Positions 13,134-25,100 of a DNA stretch of 64,000 nucleotides are shown piece after piece. Every line of letters starts with the position of its first letter. Position 1 is the stretch's first letter. Position numbers and translations under genes: made by a program. This DNA is from Hirsutella rhossiliensis (taxonomy: Eukaryota; Ascomycota; Sordariomycetes; Hypocreales; Ophiocordycipitaceae). The notes under the pieces are model-generated. The model was not told the DNA's origin, searched no databases, and saw only the letters and a program-made list of their open reading frames with translations. Location of the stretch: contig NW_025408671.1 in assembly GCF_020360975.1 (NCBI RefSeq), positions 682,001-746,000 of the forward strand, written 5' to 3'.

Positions 13134-13320
13134 TATAAGAGTCTTTAACTATTATAGGTTATAGGCTTAGGCTATAGCCTAAGCTATATAAGTTATATAT
13201 AAAGGGCCGGATCCTATACTTATATATATAGGCTAGCTATATATAAAAGAGCTTTATATAGCTTATTAATATTATCTTATAGATAGTACTTATATATATA
13301 CCTCTACCTACTTTATAATA
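13134..13320 (+). repeat. Gypsy C 5' LTR
   Basis: 187 bp, TATAAGAGTC... to ...CTTTATAATA (from TG...CA ends). It carries the block AAAGGGCCGGATCC in its middle, shared with the copy at 25947-26133. Confidence 0.9.
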
Positions 13321-13539
13321 ATATAAGCTATTAACTAATAGATTTAATAGATATCTCCTTAAAAAGGGTACTACTTTCTTAAAGGAGCACCCCGCTACCC
13401 CTTAAGCGGATAGGAAGTATCGTAGCTATCCTAGAAGCGATTAAAGGCGCGATAACTAGTAAGAAGAATAAAGTTCTCGCTATACTAAGGGAGCTATTTA
13501 TAAGACTAGTATTAACCCCTATAACCTCCGTAATACGAG

Positions 13540-14901
13540 TTATAGTAGCGGTACTACTAATATAAAAGCCGCTTCCTTAGCTAACTTAGGATAGTAAGCT
13601 TAAGTCCTTTTACTTCTTCCTTAGCTAGCTATAGACGAAGTTTATAATAAACGAGAAATAGGGCCTAAACGGCTATCGCGATATAGCGTAGTATTCGCTT
13701 CTTTATATACTACTAGAGCCCTAGATATAGCGGATCTCTAGATTCTAAGATAAGGGCGGCCCTAAAGGTAAACGCGACCTATAGGACTTCTTTTAAAACC
13801 TTATATATACGTTTAGCAACGTATAAGAGCGGGAGAAGGCATAGGATAGGCTATAGACCCTTAGGTAAAGAGATAGGTAGACCTTTAGTAAATTCCTCCC
13901 TAACTTTAAAGAGACGCTCTTATAAGTAGCGGGAACTATAATATAGAAAGATAGCGCGAAGCTTATATAGCTATAGAACTTAATTACGCTAGCTCTATAA
14001 GAGCTTACTTATCCCTATAATTATACCTACTACCTATAGCGAGTATATAAGCCGGTTAATAAAGGTAGTATAGGGCTATAAGTAGACGCCGCGTTTTTAA
14101 AAGCTTTATAAGTATACGCTATATAGCGGTAATAGGATTACCGCCCTTATATAAAAGGAATAGCTAACTATAAATACTAATAGGGATACCTTAATATCGG
14201 CTACCTATATAAACCGAGCTAAATAAGGTAGGAAGTTATTATTAAATACCCTTTATACTACCCTATACTTTAAGTAGTAGGCGAAGTAAGTAATAAGTAA
14301 GGAAATTAAGAAAAAGAAAGCTAATAGCCGCTACCTACGTTATAGCGCGTTTATATACTTTATATTAAAATGCCCCTTCCTTTTAGCTAAACGGCCTATA
14401 GTAGTTTAAGCGGTAAAGATAAAACCGCTCTTTACCTTAAACGATAAAGAGGACTCCGCGCCCCTAGGCTTAAAGGAAAAAGAGTAGCTCTAGAATAAAA
14501 ATAAGCTTTAAAGCCTTAATTACTAGTACTAGTAAAGGAGAAGAAGGAATTATCCGCTTATATAAAAAAAGAGCTTACTTTAATATAGGTTATAATTAAT
14601 AACTCCTTACCTATCGCCGCCCTTATATATAAGGGCTATTAGTACTACGCTATAGTTAACGAGGCGCTTATATAAGAGATATAAGTACTAGTAAAGAAGA
14701 TCGCCTTAAGGTAAGTAAAGGGCGCCTTAAGCGCGATAAAAGGTATAGTAATTAAGGGTATTATATAGCTAGCTATAAAGGTCGACGGTTACTATAAGCT
14801 TATCGTAGCCTATATAATCCCTTAATTAAAGTTTCCCTTAATCCTTAAGAAACCCTAGTTATTATATATAGAGTTATACTTAGTTCTATATTAAAAGAAG
14901 C
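13540..14901 (+). pseudogene. Gypsy C gag and start of pol, RIP-inactivated
   Basis: The frame resembles the gag of element B closely: FYFFLSQLQTKF, NEKQGLNGYRD and the FF.NL.Y.F.NVQERE block are recognisable, read through stops at Gln/Trp positions. The capsid part lies at about 13560-14050. The frame is broken at 14901 by insertion of B in the opposite orientation and resumes at 21783. It would have formed the virus-like particle of C. Confidence 0.75.
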
Positions 14902-15122
14902 TATTATAGGGTAGGTAGAGGGTTATACTATAGGTGCCTTCCGTTATATTATAATAATAAGCTATATAGGATCTAACTATATACCGCGCCTACTACTATT
15001 AAATACGCGTTTATATATACGGCCTACCCTAACCTATAACGCTTATCGGCTAAGGTCTAGGCTAATACCTAGACCTATACTAAGGGTAAATACCCTTATA
15101 TAAGGTCCCTGCCCCTCTCTCT
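14902..15122 (-). repeat. Gypsy B 3' LTR with polypurine tract
   Basis: The LTR proper is 14902-15100. Read on the minus strand it starts TATAAGGGTA (from TGTAAGGG) and ends ...ATAATA. Just inside it, on the minus strand, lies a purine-rich tract GAGAGAGGGGCAGGGACC (about 15103-15122), the expected primer for plus-strand synthesis, which confirms that this end is 3'. Confidence 0.85.
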
Positions 15123-15346
15123 ATAGGCGGTCCCTTATAACGTTAATCCTATACCTCGGCGCGCGGCTAGGAGGTAAATAACCTACTAGCGCGCTCCTAT
15201 CGCTTTTTCCTCTTAACTATACTATTATTATTATTATTAGTAGTAGTAGCCGTAACTATAACTATAAGTCTCCTAGCGCCTAGCTATACGCTACCGCCTA
15301 TATACGAGCTAACCTATACCCCCGCTAGTTATTTAAATAATTTAAT

Positions 15347-16303
15347 ATATCCTCCCCTACCTCGTCTTACTTCTCCGCTAAGATCGACGACTTTATCGAT
15401 CGCGCCCTCGCCTCGCCCGCTACCCTACCTACTGCCCCCGCCGCCCTAGTCGCGCCTGCCGCCGCTCCGCGCTACCCGCTACCCGGCTTCTCGGCCGTTA
15501 ACTTTACTGCCCGCGCCGCCGCCGCCCCCGCTACGCTCTCCGCTACCGGCCGCCGCGATAACGCCGACGATAACGACGATAATAATAAGCGCGGGTCCTC
15601 GCCGCCCTCCTCCGTAAGCCCCTCCGCCCCTATTCTCGCGAGTATTATTAACTCCCTATACTAGTATAAGCGCGCTATAGCCTAGGGCGCTACCCGCGAT
15701 TCCCCCTACGTACGGTGTGCCTCGTAGTCCCTCCCCTACGCCGACTAGGCCGGCCGCCCTTAGGGCAGCTGCTTCCTATGCGCCCGGGCTAGCCGCGTAT
15801 ATAAGGTTGCGCCGCCCGTCCTTGCCCGTGCTGCCGTAGCTTAGAGCGCCGCGGAGCCGGGCAAGGACTAGAATAAGGCTAAGCGCGCCTTAACCGCCGC
15901 CGCCGCCGCCTACCGTAACTTACGGTTCCTCGAGCGCGCCGCCCTCGTGCCTAAGTACGTAAGCTCCCTTTCCCGCACTCTCTACGGCGCTAACTCTCTC
16001 TCTCTTAGGGGCACCGTCGACGCCGCCCTAGCCGCCCCCGCTACCTCTGCCGCCGCCGCCTCTACTACTACCGGCACCGCCGCCGCCGCCGCCGCCGTCC
16101 CTAACGCCGCCGCCGTCGCCGCTTAGCTAGGTAGCCTAGAGGGCCGGATCCGCGCCCTCGAGGCCGGGGCCGCGCCTTATACTAAGGAGGAGGACGAGGA
16201 GGAGGACGAGGAGGAGGATAAGGATAACCGTCTAGTAGTCGAGACCCCGCCGAAGAAGAAGGCCCGCCGGGCCTAGTCTATACGCCCTCGAGCGCGCCCG
16301 TAA
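15347..16303 (+). pseudogene. Antisense zinc-cluster-like accessory gene of Gypsy B
   Basis: 319 codons with nine internal stops, all TAG (RIP products of CAG or TGG), and no frameshift. ATA at 15347 is a likely former ATG. Residues 121-152 (15707-15802) hold Tyr/Cys at six positions spaced X2, X6, X10, X2, X6; three are still Cys and three are Tyr encoded TAC/TAT, what RIP makes from TGC/TGT. That spacing is the fungal Zn(II)2Cys6 binuclear cluster. Next come an Ala-rich middle, a short coiled-coil-like LGSLEGRIRALEAG, an acidic EEDEEEDEEED tract and a basic PPKKKARR tail resembling a nuclear signal. It lies antisense to pol, between integrase and the 3' LTR. A DNA-binding or chromatin-related role is inference; the family is not one I can name. 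Confidence 0.72.
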
Positions 16304-16539
16304 GGGCTAATGCGATTTATTTATACTACCGCCGACCTAAGTATGCCCCGCCTATTGTCCGTAGTCGCGGTATCCGTAACGTGCGCCCGTAGCTTACGCT
16401 AGCGTAATAACCGCCGCGGGCCCGGTGCCCCGCCGCTTCCTTAGGGGCGGGGCGTAGTCTCCCCTACGTCTTAGGGTGCTAGCTGCTTTACCGCTAGGGG
16501 GGTAGCTTCTCTCGCTAGGCCGTCGCTTTCCTCTACTAG

Positions 16540-19500
16540 CCCGTAAAGGGCCTCGAACCTATCTAAAGCTACCGCGCCCTCGAACTTAGAAGCCGGCTCC
16601 TACGTTAGGTCTTAGTAGCCGCGCTACTTAATAAGGACTTCGCGCCTCCTACCGCGGCCTACGTTCTTTTAATAGGCTGCCCGTAACTCCTCTACCGAGA
16701 ACTCCTCCTCCCCCTTAACGAGGATAGCGGCTAGTTAGGGATCCGCTATCTCTTAGCCTAGTAAGGGGTCTATAGCGGCGCGATAAAGGAGGTCGACGTT
16801 AATCGTACTATAAATACTAGAGGGCAGCCCCTCTAGCTCTACGGTCTATAGACTTAGCACCCTCTTTACCGTATACTTAGCGTATAGCTAGTCGAGCTTC
16901 TTCTTCGGCCTCGTTAACCTATAGTTACGGAGGTCTAACTAGACCTTATCCCCCGCCGCGAACCTATCTACGGGATCCCGCGACTTATTAGCCTACCGCT
17001 CTTAGTCCTAGGCGGTAGACGCTATCGAGGATTAGTAGAACTCCGAAACTTATTATAGCTTCCGTATAAAGGCGGACGCCCTGCCCTCCGGGGAGCTAGC
17101 TAGGTAGCGCTCCGCGCCTATATCTACGGCAATAGGCTACGCCGACGGCGGTTCGAACCTATATAGCGTAAGGAAGGGGGATATACTAATAGATAAGTTT
17201 AACCTACTATTAAGCGCTATCTAGGCTATAGGAAGCTACTTATCTTAGTCTGCTTAGTTATAGGCTATTACCCCCTAAAGGTAGGCTTAGACTTCTTAGT
17301 TAAGGCGTTCGGGCCCCTTATTAGTCTATAGGTAGTAGGCCGTACTTAGTAACTAAGTAACTTAGAGTAGCTTATAGAGGTGCTACTAAAAGCGGCTAGT
17401 TTAATTAGTGCCCTTATTACTAGTAATCGAGGCTAGCTACTAGTAGAAGCGGGCGTAGTACTAAAGGAAGCGCTCGGCGTAGGCCTCTACTTTTATAGAC
17501 GGCATCGGCTCTAGTACTACTTCCTTACTTAGACGGTCCTTAATTACCTAGAGATTACGGTTGCCGCCCGCTATAAGGGGGAGGTCCGTAATAAAGTCTA
17601 TCTATATATACGTATAGAACCGGTTAGGGACCGGCAATAACTTTAATAGCCCTTTCTTAAGCGCTCGCTAGATCTTTAAGCGGCCGTAGATATTATAGTT
17701 ATAGAGGAAACGGCGGATATACGGTGCTATAAGCGGCTAGTAGAAGTCCCGGCTAATCGCTACTAGCGTGCCCTCGCGGCTAGGATAGCCGATTACGCTT
17801 AAGTTATAGATTATCTATATAATCCGCCTTCTTAACCTATCCCGCTCCTCGACTTCTAGGGGGGCCGCCCTAGCTACGGCCTCCGTTATCGCCGGCGCGC
17901 CTAGGACCTATAGCCTGCCCTTATAGCGAAGGTAGCTATAGGGGTCGATATAGTAGTCGCCTACTTAGACTTTTAAACTAAGGCCGCGGTTAAGTAAGCG
18001 CGCCCCTACCTCTATAGCGCGGCGTACGCTTATATACGTACTATCTTATACCGCTAGCTAGTCCTATAGGCGTTAGAGCTCCTTATCTTAAAAGATACGC
18101 CGAGGGACGTCGGGCGTACCCTTAGGGGGGGCCGGGACCCCGGCCGCTCCTAGGGGGTTACCCTCCGCCCCTAATAGAGTAGCGCCGAGGTAAGTCTAGA
18201 GCGCCTTATCTAGGATTATCTATATATCTCGCGTATTAAGGTTTACGGAGGTAGGCCGGTCTTACTCTCTCCGTAAGAGGGCGTCTAGGACTATAGCCTC
18301 CTTGCCTAGTCTATACTTAATATAGAACTAAAAGCGTAAGAGATACTCCGCCTAGCGCGCCTACCGCTCTAAGAGATACTATTAGGTTATAAAGTATTTA
18401 AGGTTCCTATAGTCTATAAGGATCTCGAAGCTCTTATAGCTACGGAGTTCCGCTTACTACTACTTAAGGCAGTTAATAATCGCTAATATCTCCTTATCGT
18501 AGATTAGGTAGTTCCTCTCTACCGCGGTAAGCTTACGCGAGTAGAACGCTACTAGCCTCCTCTACCTTTCTACTTCTTAGGATAGGGTTCCCCTAAGTGC
18601 GTAGCTGCTATAGTCCGCTTCTATAGTTAAGGGATTGCCGAAGTCCTACTATAGTAGTACTAGGGCCTACGAAAATAAGTCCTTAAGGGTTTAGAACGCC
18701 TCTGCCTATATAGGTCCCTAGGAGAAGGGGGCCCTATCCCCCGTTAGCTCGTTAAGCGGTAGCACGATCCGCGAGAACTCCTTAATAAAGACCTAGTAGT
18801 AGTTAGCGAAGCTAAGGAAGCTCCGTACGCCTCGTTACGATATCGGGGTCGCCTAGTCGCGGATAGCTTAAATCTTAGCTAAGTCCGCTTATACGCCTAC
18901 GCCCGCGATAATAATAAAGCTAAGGTATTTAACGCGCTTAACGCTAAATTTATATTTATCTGGGTCTAGGTATAGGCCGTGCTCTGCTAGGCGGTTTAGC
19001 ACCTTCCGTACCTTCTATATATAGTCTTCGTAGCTCCCGCTCGAATAGATAAGAATATTATCTATATATACGGACGCGAACTTATCGAGGAAACCCCTAA
19101 GCACCCGGTTAATATAACGTTAGAACGTAGCTAGGGCACCTACTAGGCTAAAGGGGGTAACTATCTACTTAAATAAGCTGTATCTTATATAGAACGCTGT
19201 CTTTTACTCCTCCCTATACGCTATTCGCACCTTATAGAACGCTTAGACGACGTCGAGCTTCGTAAACTACTTTGCCTTTACTAGGTTACGGAGGGTCTCT
19301 CTTATAAGCGGAAGGGGGTACCGGTCCGGGCGTATAATCGCGTTTAACGCTCGGTAGTCTACGTAGAAGCAAAGTCCCCCCCCTAGCTTCCGCACGAATA
19401 GGACCGGAGCCGCCGCCTTAAAGGAGCTAGCCCTAATAAATCCCTTATTAAGGAGGTCTATAAGGGACTTCTTTAATACTAGTAGTTCCTCTCGTAATAT

Positions 19501-21480
19501 ACTATATAGCGGCCCGAATAGCGGGGGAAGCTCCTTACCGTTATCCCCTATATAGAGCGGTATTAAGTAGTCTACGCCCGGCTTATAGGGGTTTAACTTA
19601 TCGGCCTCGCTCTTCTAGAAGAGCGGTAGTAGGTCGTAGAACCGCGGCGGGATAGCCTACCGTAGCTCCTCTTCTAATAAAGGGCGCTTCGGTTATAGCG
19701 CTTTCTTAATATCCGCTAGGCTAACCGCGTAGATCGACGCTATAGCTACGGCCGGCCCCTTCTACCTATAGATTTACTATATCGTGCCTACGAATACCGA
19801 GGCTAAGACTTCTTAGGCGTCTTATAAGTCGGGCAGAGCGTCTAGCGCTCCCTCCTTACTACTATACCGGACCTAGGACTACGTAGGGCTAAACTATAGC
19901 CTCCCCTTATACGGCACCGAATATAACTTCGTATATATTAACTACGGCTTCCTAAGAACTAGGGGAAACTTAAGCTAAGGGACTATATATACTACTAGTA
20001 GCCGCGGGAGGCCGTTAACCTCCGTAGCTACCTAGGCAACGCCTTTAATAACCGCGCCCTCTATCGCGGCTAAGGCGCCCCTTATACGCTTAAGGCGAAT
20101 CTTCTCTACTAGTAAGCGTAGCTTAAGGGCTTTCGCTTCGTTAATTACGGCGTAATACTAGTAACCCTTATCTATAAGGGCGGAGAGGAGGTAAGTCTAG
20201 TTAATAATAACTAGTATTAAAGTAGGTTCTTCTTTAATATACCTTACTAGGTCCTCCTTAGCTAGTATTAGCTTACTAGGCTCCGGGGCCCGCCTTTATA
20301 CCGGAGCTAAGCTTTTCCCTCCGCTTCGTATATAGCGGAGGTTCCCCTATCTCCCTCGTCGTTAGATTCTAATAGGGCGCGGGTAACCCGTATCTCTACC
20401 GGCCTCCTTACTAGGAGGTAGGGGCAAGACTTAACTATATACGTGCTTACGCCGCAACGTATATAGCGGCCCTCTTTACGTCGTTTGCTAATTTCCTCGT
20501 AGGGCACCTACTTAGCCGTCTTACCGGACTACGCCGCTAGCGGAGCGGCCGGGGTCTTACTATTACCGCGCCCCCTAGGGCGTATAGCCGCTATCCGGAC
20601 GTCGCCGTCCGCATCGACCGCCGACTTAGGAGCGGGCCTAGGCGTAGACGGGTTAAGTAGGGAGGAGCTATCCGGCCCGTTAGTCCCGCTCGAGGCTAAG
20701 CGCTTACGTAGCTTCTAGAAGCGCGGCGTCTACTTATATCCCTAGGCTACCTTCGTAAGGCGGCCTATGTAGCCCTCGTAGGCAGAGGGCATTATAATAG
20801 GAATAAGCAGCTCCCGGAGCGCTAGGGAGATCGAGTTCCGTAGCTAGGTAAGCTTAGCGCCGTTATCCTAGGCGGTATTACCCGCCGCCCGGGTTAGGGT
20901 CTCTTCGAATTCCGGTAAGAACTCCTTAAAGGACTGCCCCTCTTATTAAGTAAGGGTCTATAGCCTATCCTACGCCTTCTCCTATTCCTATACGTTGCCG
21001 AAGGCGTAGACTAGGTAGTTAAAGAATACTTAGGGGTCTTTCGTCCCCCCGGGACCACCCCGCTCCTAGAAGCCCGCTATTCGCCGTATCTAGGGCTCCG
21101 GTAGCGTATAAAGGAGCGAGAACTAAGCCGTCTCCTTATAGCCGTTAAGGCCCTATTTCTCGTTAATATAGTATTTCGCTATTAGGCGGTTAAGGAAGAA
21201 GTAAAAGGTCTCTAGCTTACTATCCTAGGTAGGCTAAGGTAGTAGCTTCCGTCTACCGAGGGCCGCCTCGCGCTCCGACCTCCCGGTAGCGGGGGGCGTA
21301 TCTATCGGAGCTAGCGTTAGGAGGGTATTAAGGATCCGGCGTAGGGTTACTCGTTAGTCTAGGTCTTATAATATCTAGTAGAATAGCTTTATAAACCGGG
21401 CTTATTTATCCCGTTGCTGCTAGGCCTCTTCCTATAGGTGTTGCTAGTATAGCTCTTCTACTTATTGCCGTAGCTATTAG
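16540..21480 (-). pseudogene. Gypsy B gag-pol, RIP-inactivated
   Basis: Complete gypsy polyprotein on the minus strand, readable through TAG stops. Gag lies at about 21400-20700 (FYFFLNRLIAKY, NEKQGLNGYKE). A protease region follows near 20 kb. Reverse transcriptase covers about 19450-18850, with YVDYRALN near 19350 and YIDNILIYS near 19050 (Asn for the second Asp). RNase H covers about 18800-18250 and integrase about 17950-17150, with QIDFITDLP near 17600. A chromodomain with EVLIKQRGY (from a VKWRGY core) and a QEPAS stretch lies at about 16730-16540. Chromodomain integrases of this type steer insertion to heterochromatin, which would fit the nested position. Confidence 0.88.
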
Positions 21481-21578
21481 TACTAGGCTTCTTCCTATAG
21501 TAGCTGCTACTGCTGCTACTGCCCTAGCTAGTGCTACTAAGGTTCTAATATCGGGTCTAATATAATAATAGCTTATAC

Positions 21579-21777
21579 TATTACGGGGTAGGCAGAGGGT
21601 TATACCGTAGGTGCCTTCCGTTATATTATAATAATAAGCTATATAGGATCTAACTATACGCCGCGCCTACTACTACTAAATATACGTTTATACGTACGGC
21701 CTACCCTAACCTATAACGCTTATCGGCTAAGGTCTAGGCTAATGCCTAGACCTATACTAAGGGTAAATACCCTTATA
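21579..21777 (-). repeat. Gypsy B 5' LTR
   Basis: 199 bp, near-identical to 14902-15100. This copy keeps more CG/TG positions (TACGGGGTAGGCAG against TATAGGGTAGGTAG), showing unequal RIP between the two LTRs. Confidence 0.9.
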
Positions 21778-21782
21778 AAAGC

Positions 21783-23700
21783 TATAGTTTAGGCCTATAT
21801 AATAGTAAGTCTATTATAATAACGGTTTTATAAGCGTTAAACTAAGTATATAAGCTTTATACTTAGCCTAAGAAGTCCTTACTTTTATCTTTATAAGAAC
21901 TATATAATAAGTAGAGTAAAAGGAAGGCTAGGTAGCGGCTAACGTAGCAGTCTATATAGTTAGCTTAGTAGATATTAATAAGGCCCTTTAAATAAAGAAG
22001 CTAAAGTCGCCCTCTAAGCTATAGTAGTAAATACTAAAGCACTTTTACGACCTCCTACTACTATTTAAGTCCTAGGAAGCGGATAAGCTTAACCTATATA
22101 AGCTAAGGGTAAACTATAGGATCGTACTTTATACTAATAAGAAAGGGTAAGAACTACTTATACTATTCGGACCGCTATATAGTATATTATATATAAAGCT
22201 ACTAGTACTAAAAAGGATACTAAGGGACCTCTTAAATAAGGGTTTTATTTAAGTAAGTAGCTCTAAGGTAGGAGCGCCGGTCTTATTTATATATAAACTA
22301 AGGGGCAGGATATAGTTCTATTACGATTATAGGGCTTTAAATATAATTATAAGGCTAGACCGCTACCCCTTACCTTTAATCTTAGATACGCTCTATAACC
22401 TCTTAAAAGTAAAGTAGTTTATAAAGCTAGATATAAAATAAGCGTTTTATAAGGTATAGATCTTAGAGGGTAATAAGTAGAAGATAGCGTTCTATATATA
22501 CTATAGCTTATTTAAGTAGCTTATAATGCCTTTTAGCCTTTTAAGAGCGCCCGCTACCTTTTAGCGTTATATTAATAATATACTTTAAGACTTCCTTAAT
22601 AAGTTCGCCTCTATATATATAGATAATATCCTTATCTATATAAGCGGCTCTTATAAGGACTATATAAGGAAAGTATAAACGGTCTTAAAGCGCCTTTAAC
22701 TTTATAGGCTCTACCTTAACTTAAATAAGTATAAATTTAAGGTTAAGAGGGTTAAGTACCTAGGCTTTATTATCTATATAGGTATAGGTATATAGGCGGA
22801 TCCTATAAAGATCTAAGCGATTTAGGACTAAGTAGCCCTAACTATATAGATAGGCGTATAGAGCTTCCTTAGGTTCGCGAACTATTATAGGATATTTATT
22901 AAGGGCTTCTCTTATATTATAATACCCTTAAACGAGATTACTAGGAAGCGGACCGCCTTTTATTAAGGGCCTATATAAGAAGGAGCATTTTATACGCTTA
23001 AGGACCTATTCTTATAAGCCCTAGTACTACTTTAATAAGACTTTAACTAGTTTATATTAATTAAAGTAAACTATAGCGGCTAAGTACTTAAAGGAACGCT
23101 CTCTTAAAAGGTAGATAGGCGGAAGTAACTAATAGCGTTCTACTCTTTTAAGCTAACCTTAGTAGAGCGGAATTACGCTATTTATAATAAAGAGATACTA
23201 GCGATTATTAGCTACCTTAAGTAATAGTAAGCGGAGCTCTAGAGCTATAAGAGCTTTAAGGTTCTTATAAACTATAGGAACCTTAAGTACTTTATAACCC
23301 GCTAGTACCTCTTAGAGTAGTAAGCTTACTAAGTAGAGTATCTCTTACGCTTTAACTTCTCGATTAAGTACTAGTTAGGGCGGGACTCTATAGTCTTAAA
23401 CGCGCTTTCTTAAAGGGATTAAGACCGGCTAACGGGAGTAGATATCGAGGCCTAGGATCTATAGCTTATCCTATAAGAGGCGCTACGGACGGAAAGGAGG
23501 TTAGGTTCGACGATAGCGACTCTAGCGATAAGTAATCTTAGTAACGCCTCTACGGGCTTCGTTAGCGTCCCCTCGCGTACGGCAGCAGCTACTATACGGA
23601 CGGGACGTATGCCTATAGCGACCGAAAGGGCGGCTAAGATATAAGAAGGCCGCTAATATAATATAACTATAGTAAAAGGGAGTGCCCGTATAGCCTTATA
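21783..23700 (+). pseudogene. Gypsy C pol: RT and RNase H, RIP-inactivated
   Basis: Continuation of C after B. Reverse transcriptase covers about 22220-22830: DYRALN near 22330, PLPLI near 22365, a MPFSLLRAPATFQRYI stretch near 22530, YIDNILIYI near 22615. RNase H lies at about 22980-23400 with FYSFKLT and NKEILAII. The protein is very close to the pol of B. After the RNase H no His2Cys2 or DDE integrase can be read before 24.4 kb. So this copy is internally deleted or the family can be non-autonomous. Confidence 0.82.
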
Positions 23701-24470
23701 TAGGAGGGAGCGGAGCCTTATATACCGGAGTACCGTCCCCTACGTTATAGTACTAGGAGCTACTACTATACGCCGATATAGGGGGGTAGGATACTATAAG
23801 CTTACCGAAGCTAGCTACGCGCTATTCTACGTGCCTTTACTCCTTAGCTAGAAGTGCTAAAGCCCGACTCTTAGGGCGCGGCCCCTACTAATAATATAGT
23901 CTATCCGAGAAGCTTACTTAAGAGGGTATTATACGTTATTTACTAACGTTTTTTCCGCGACTAGGCGTACGTAGTCCGCGCGAGGGTTCTATCTCCCTAG
24001 GCGCGGCATTAGGTATTATTTAAAGGCGCGCCTCTTTAAAAGCCGGGTAGGGGTATAATATAAGGGCTTTTGCCCTATATAGGCCTAGACTAGGGTCTAG
24101 GCTAAGTCTATATATAAGCGGCCTCCGCGCCTATATAGGCTAGGCCTATACTTCTCTTCTTTTTCCCCCTCGTAGATTATTAACCTTCTTTTAATAGACC
24201 GCACCTAAGCCTACGCCTCTACCTACTCCGTAATAATAAGAACTTATATATAAGTTTATAAGAGCTATAGCCCTTAATAAGTTTAAGGCCTTATATAGAC
24301 TAATAAATAAAAATAATAAACTAGTAAACTACTAATAATAGCTTAGGCTAAGACTATAAAGTAAGTAAAGCGAAAGGGGTAGTTATAGTAAAATAAGTAT
24401 AATAGTATAAGTAGAGATAAAAATAGCGTTTATTATAGGGCGGAGCCCTTAGACTACCTAGGCCTATTCC
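23700..24470. other. Gypsy C region between RNase H and antisense gene
   Basis: About 770 bp where B has integrase and chromodomain. It keeps GC-rich islands typical of the B/C family but no motif of integrase could be read in any frame. It ends at a run of TTA/TTATTA triplets (24470-24525) belonging to the Asn-rich tail of the antisense gene. Confidence 0.45.
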
Positions 24471-25100
24471 TTATTATTATTATTACTTTTATTATTATTA
24501 TTATTATCTTTATCCTTATTAGCTTCCTCCCTCTTATTAGCGGCGGCGGTGCTCTCTAAGGCGCTAAGGCAGCCCTTTAAGCCTATAAGCTAGTTAGCGG
24601 CGGCGGCGGCTTTAAGGGTAAAGGGGCGGCGGCTAGCGTTAATAGCCGCGGTAGGGGCAGTAGCGGTAGCGGAGGCGGGCATAGCTAAGGGGACCGCCGA
24701 TAGAGTAACGGAAGTAGTATCCTTAGCGCTAAGTACGTTAGAGGCGGAAGCAAGGGAGTAAAGGAGTAAGGACTTACTTAGGTATAAGGCCCTATCGCTT
24801 AAGGGCGCGGAGGTTATAGTATATAGTAGCGGCGGCAGTAAGGCGCTTCTTAGTAGCCCCCCGCGCTTACCTATACGAGCTAGCCTTTTAAGCTAACGAT
24901 ATAGCGAGTAAGATAGGAGGCGCTGCCTTATAAGCGCGGCTAGCGCGCGCGTACTAATAGTAGCTGCCGCCGCGGCGGCGCCCGACTTAGTTAAAGTAGT
25001 TAAGCTCCTATAATATATAATATATATAGGGGGCTAAGTAAGCGGCGCCGGCCTATACTTAGCGCTTATACTATAGGAGGTTAGCGGAAAACGCTTATTA
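24470..25100 (-). pseudogene. Antisense zinc-cluster-like accessory gene of Gypsy C
   Basis: Homologue of the gene at 15347-16303, in the same place and antisense to pol. The cluster lies at 25028-24930: six Tyr codons (TAT/TAC) spaced X2, X6, X11, X2, X6, aligning with the Cys/Tyr pattern of B, followed by the shared ARASRxYKxAPP stretch. Next comes a KKRLTAAAxxYYNLRALKRQGLIPK block aligned to B, then an Ala-rich part and an acidic/Asn-rich tail. One frameshift lies near 24745, besides RIP stops. That all six Cys would be Tyr fits complete RIP of TGY codons. The start upstream of 25028 is not defined. Confidence 0.65.

Larger units (their letters stand above)
14902..21777 (-). mobile_element. 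Gypsy B: innermost, GC-rich Ty3/gypsy element
   Basis: 199-bp LTRs (14902-15100, 21579-21777) and a target duplication GAAGC (14897-14901) / AAAGC (21778-21782), where the mismatch is a RIP-type change. Pol is on the minus strand. The inside is markedly GC-rich, yet CA and TG are nearly absent. It carries an extra + strand gene between integrase and its 3' LTR. Length 6.9 kb is usual for a full gypsy element. It is the youngest layer of the nest. Confidence 0.93.
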
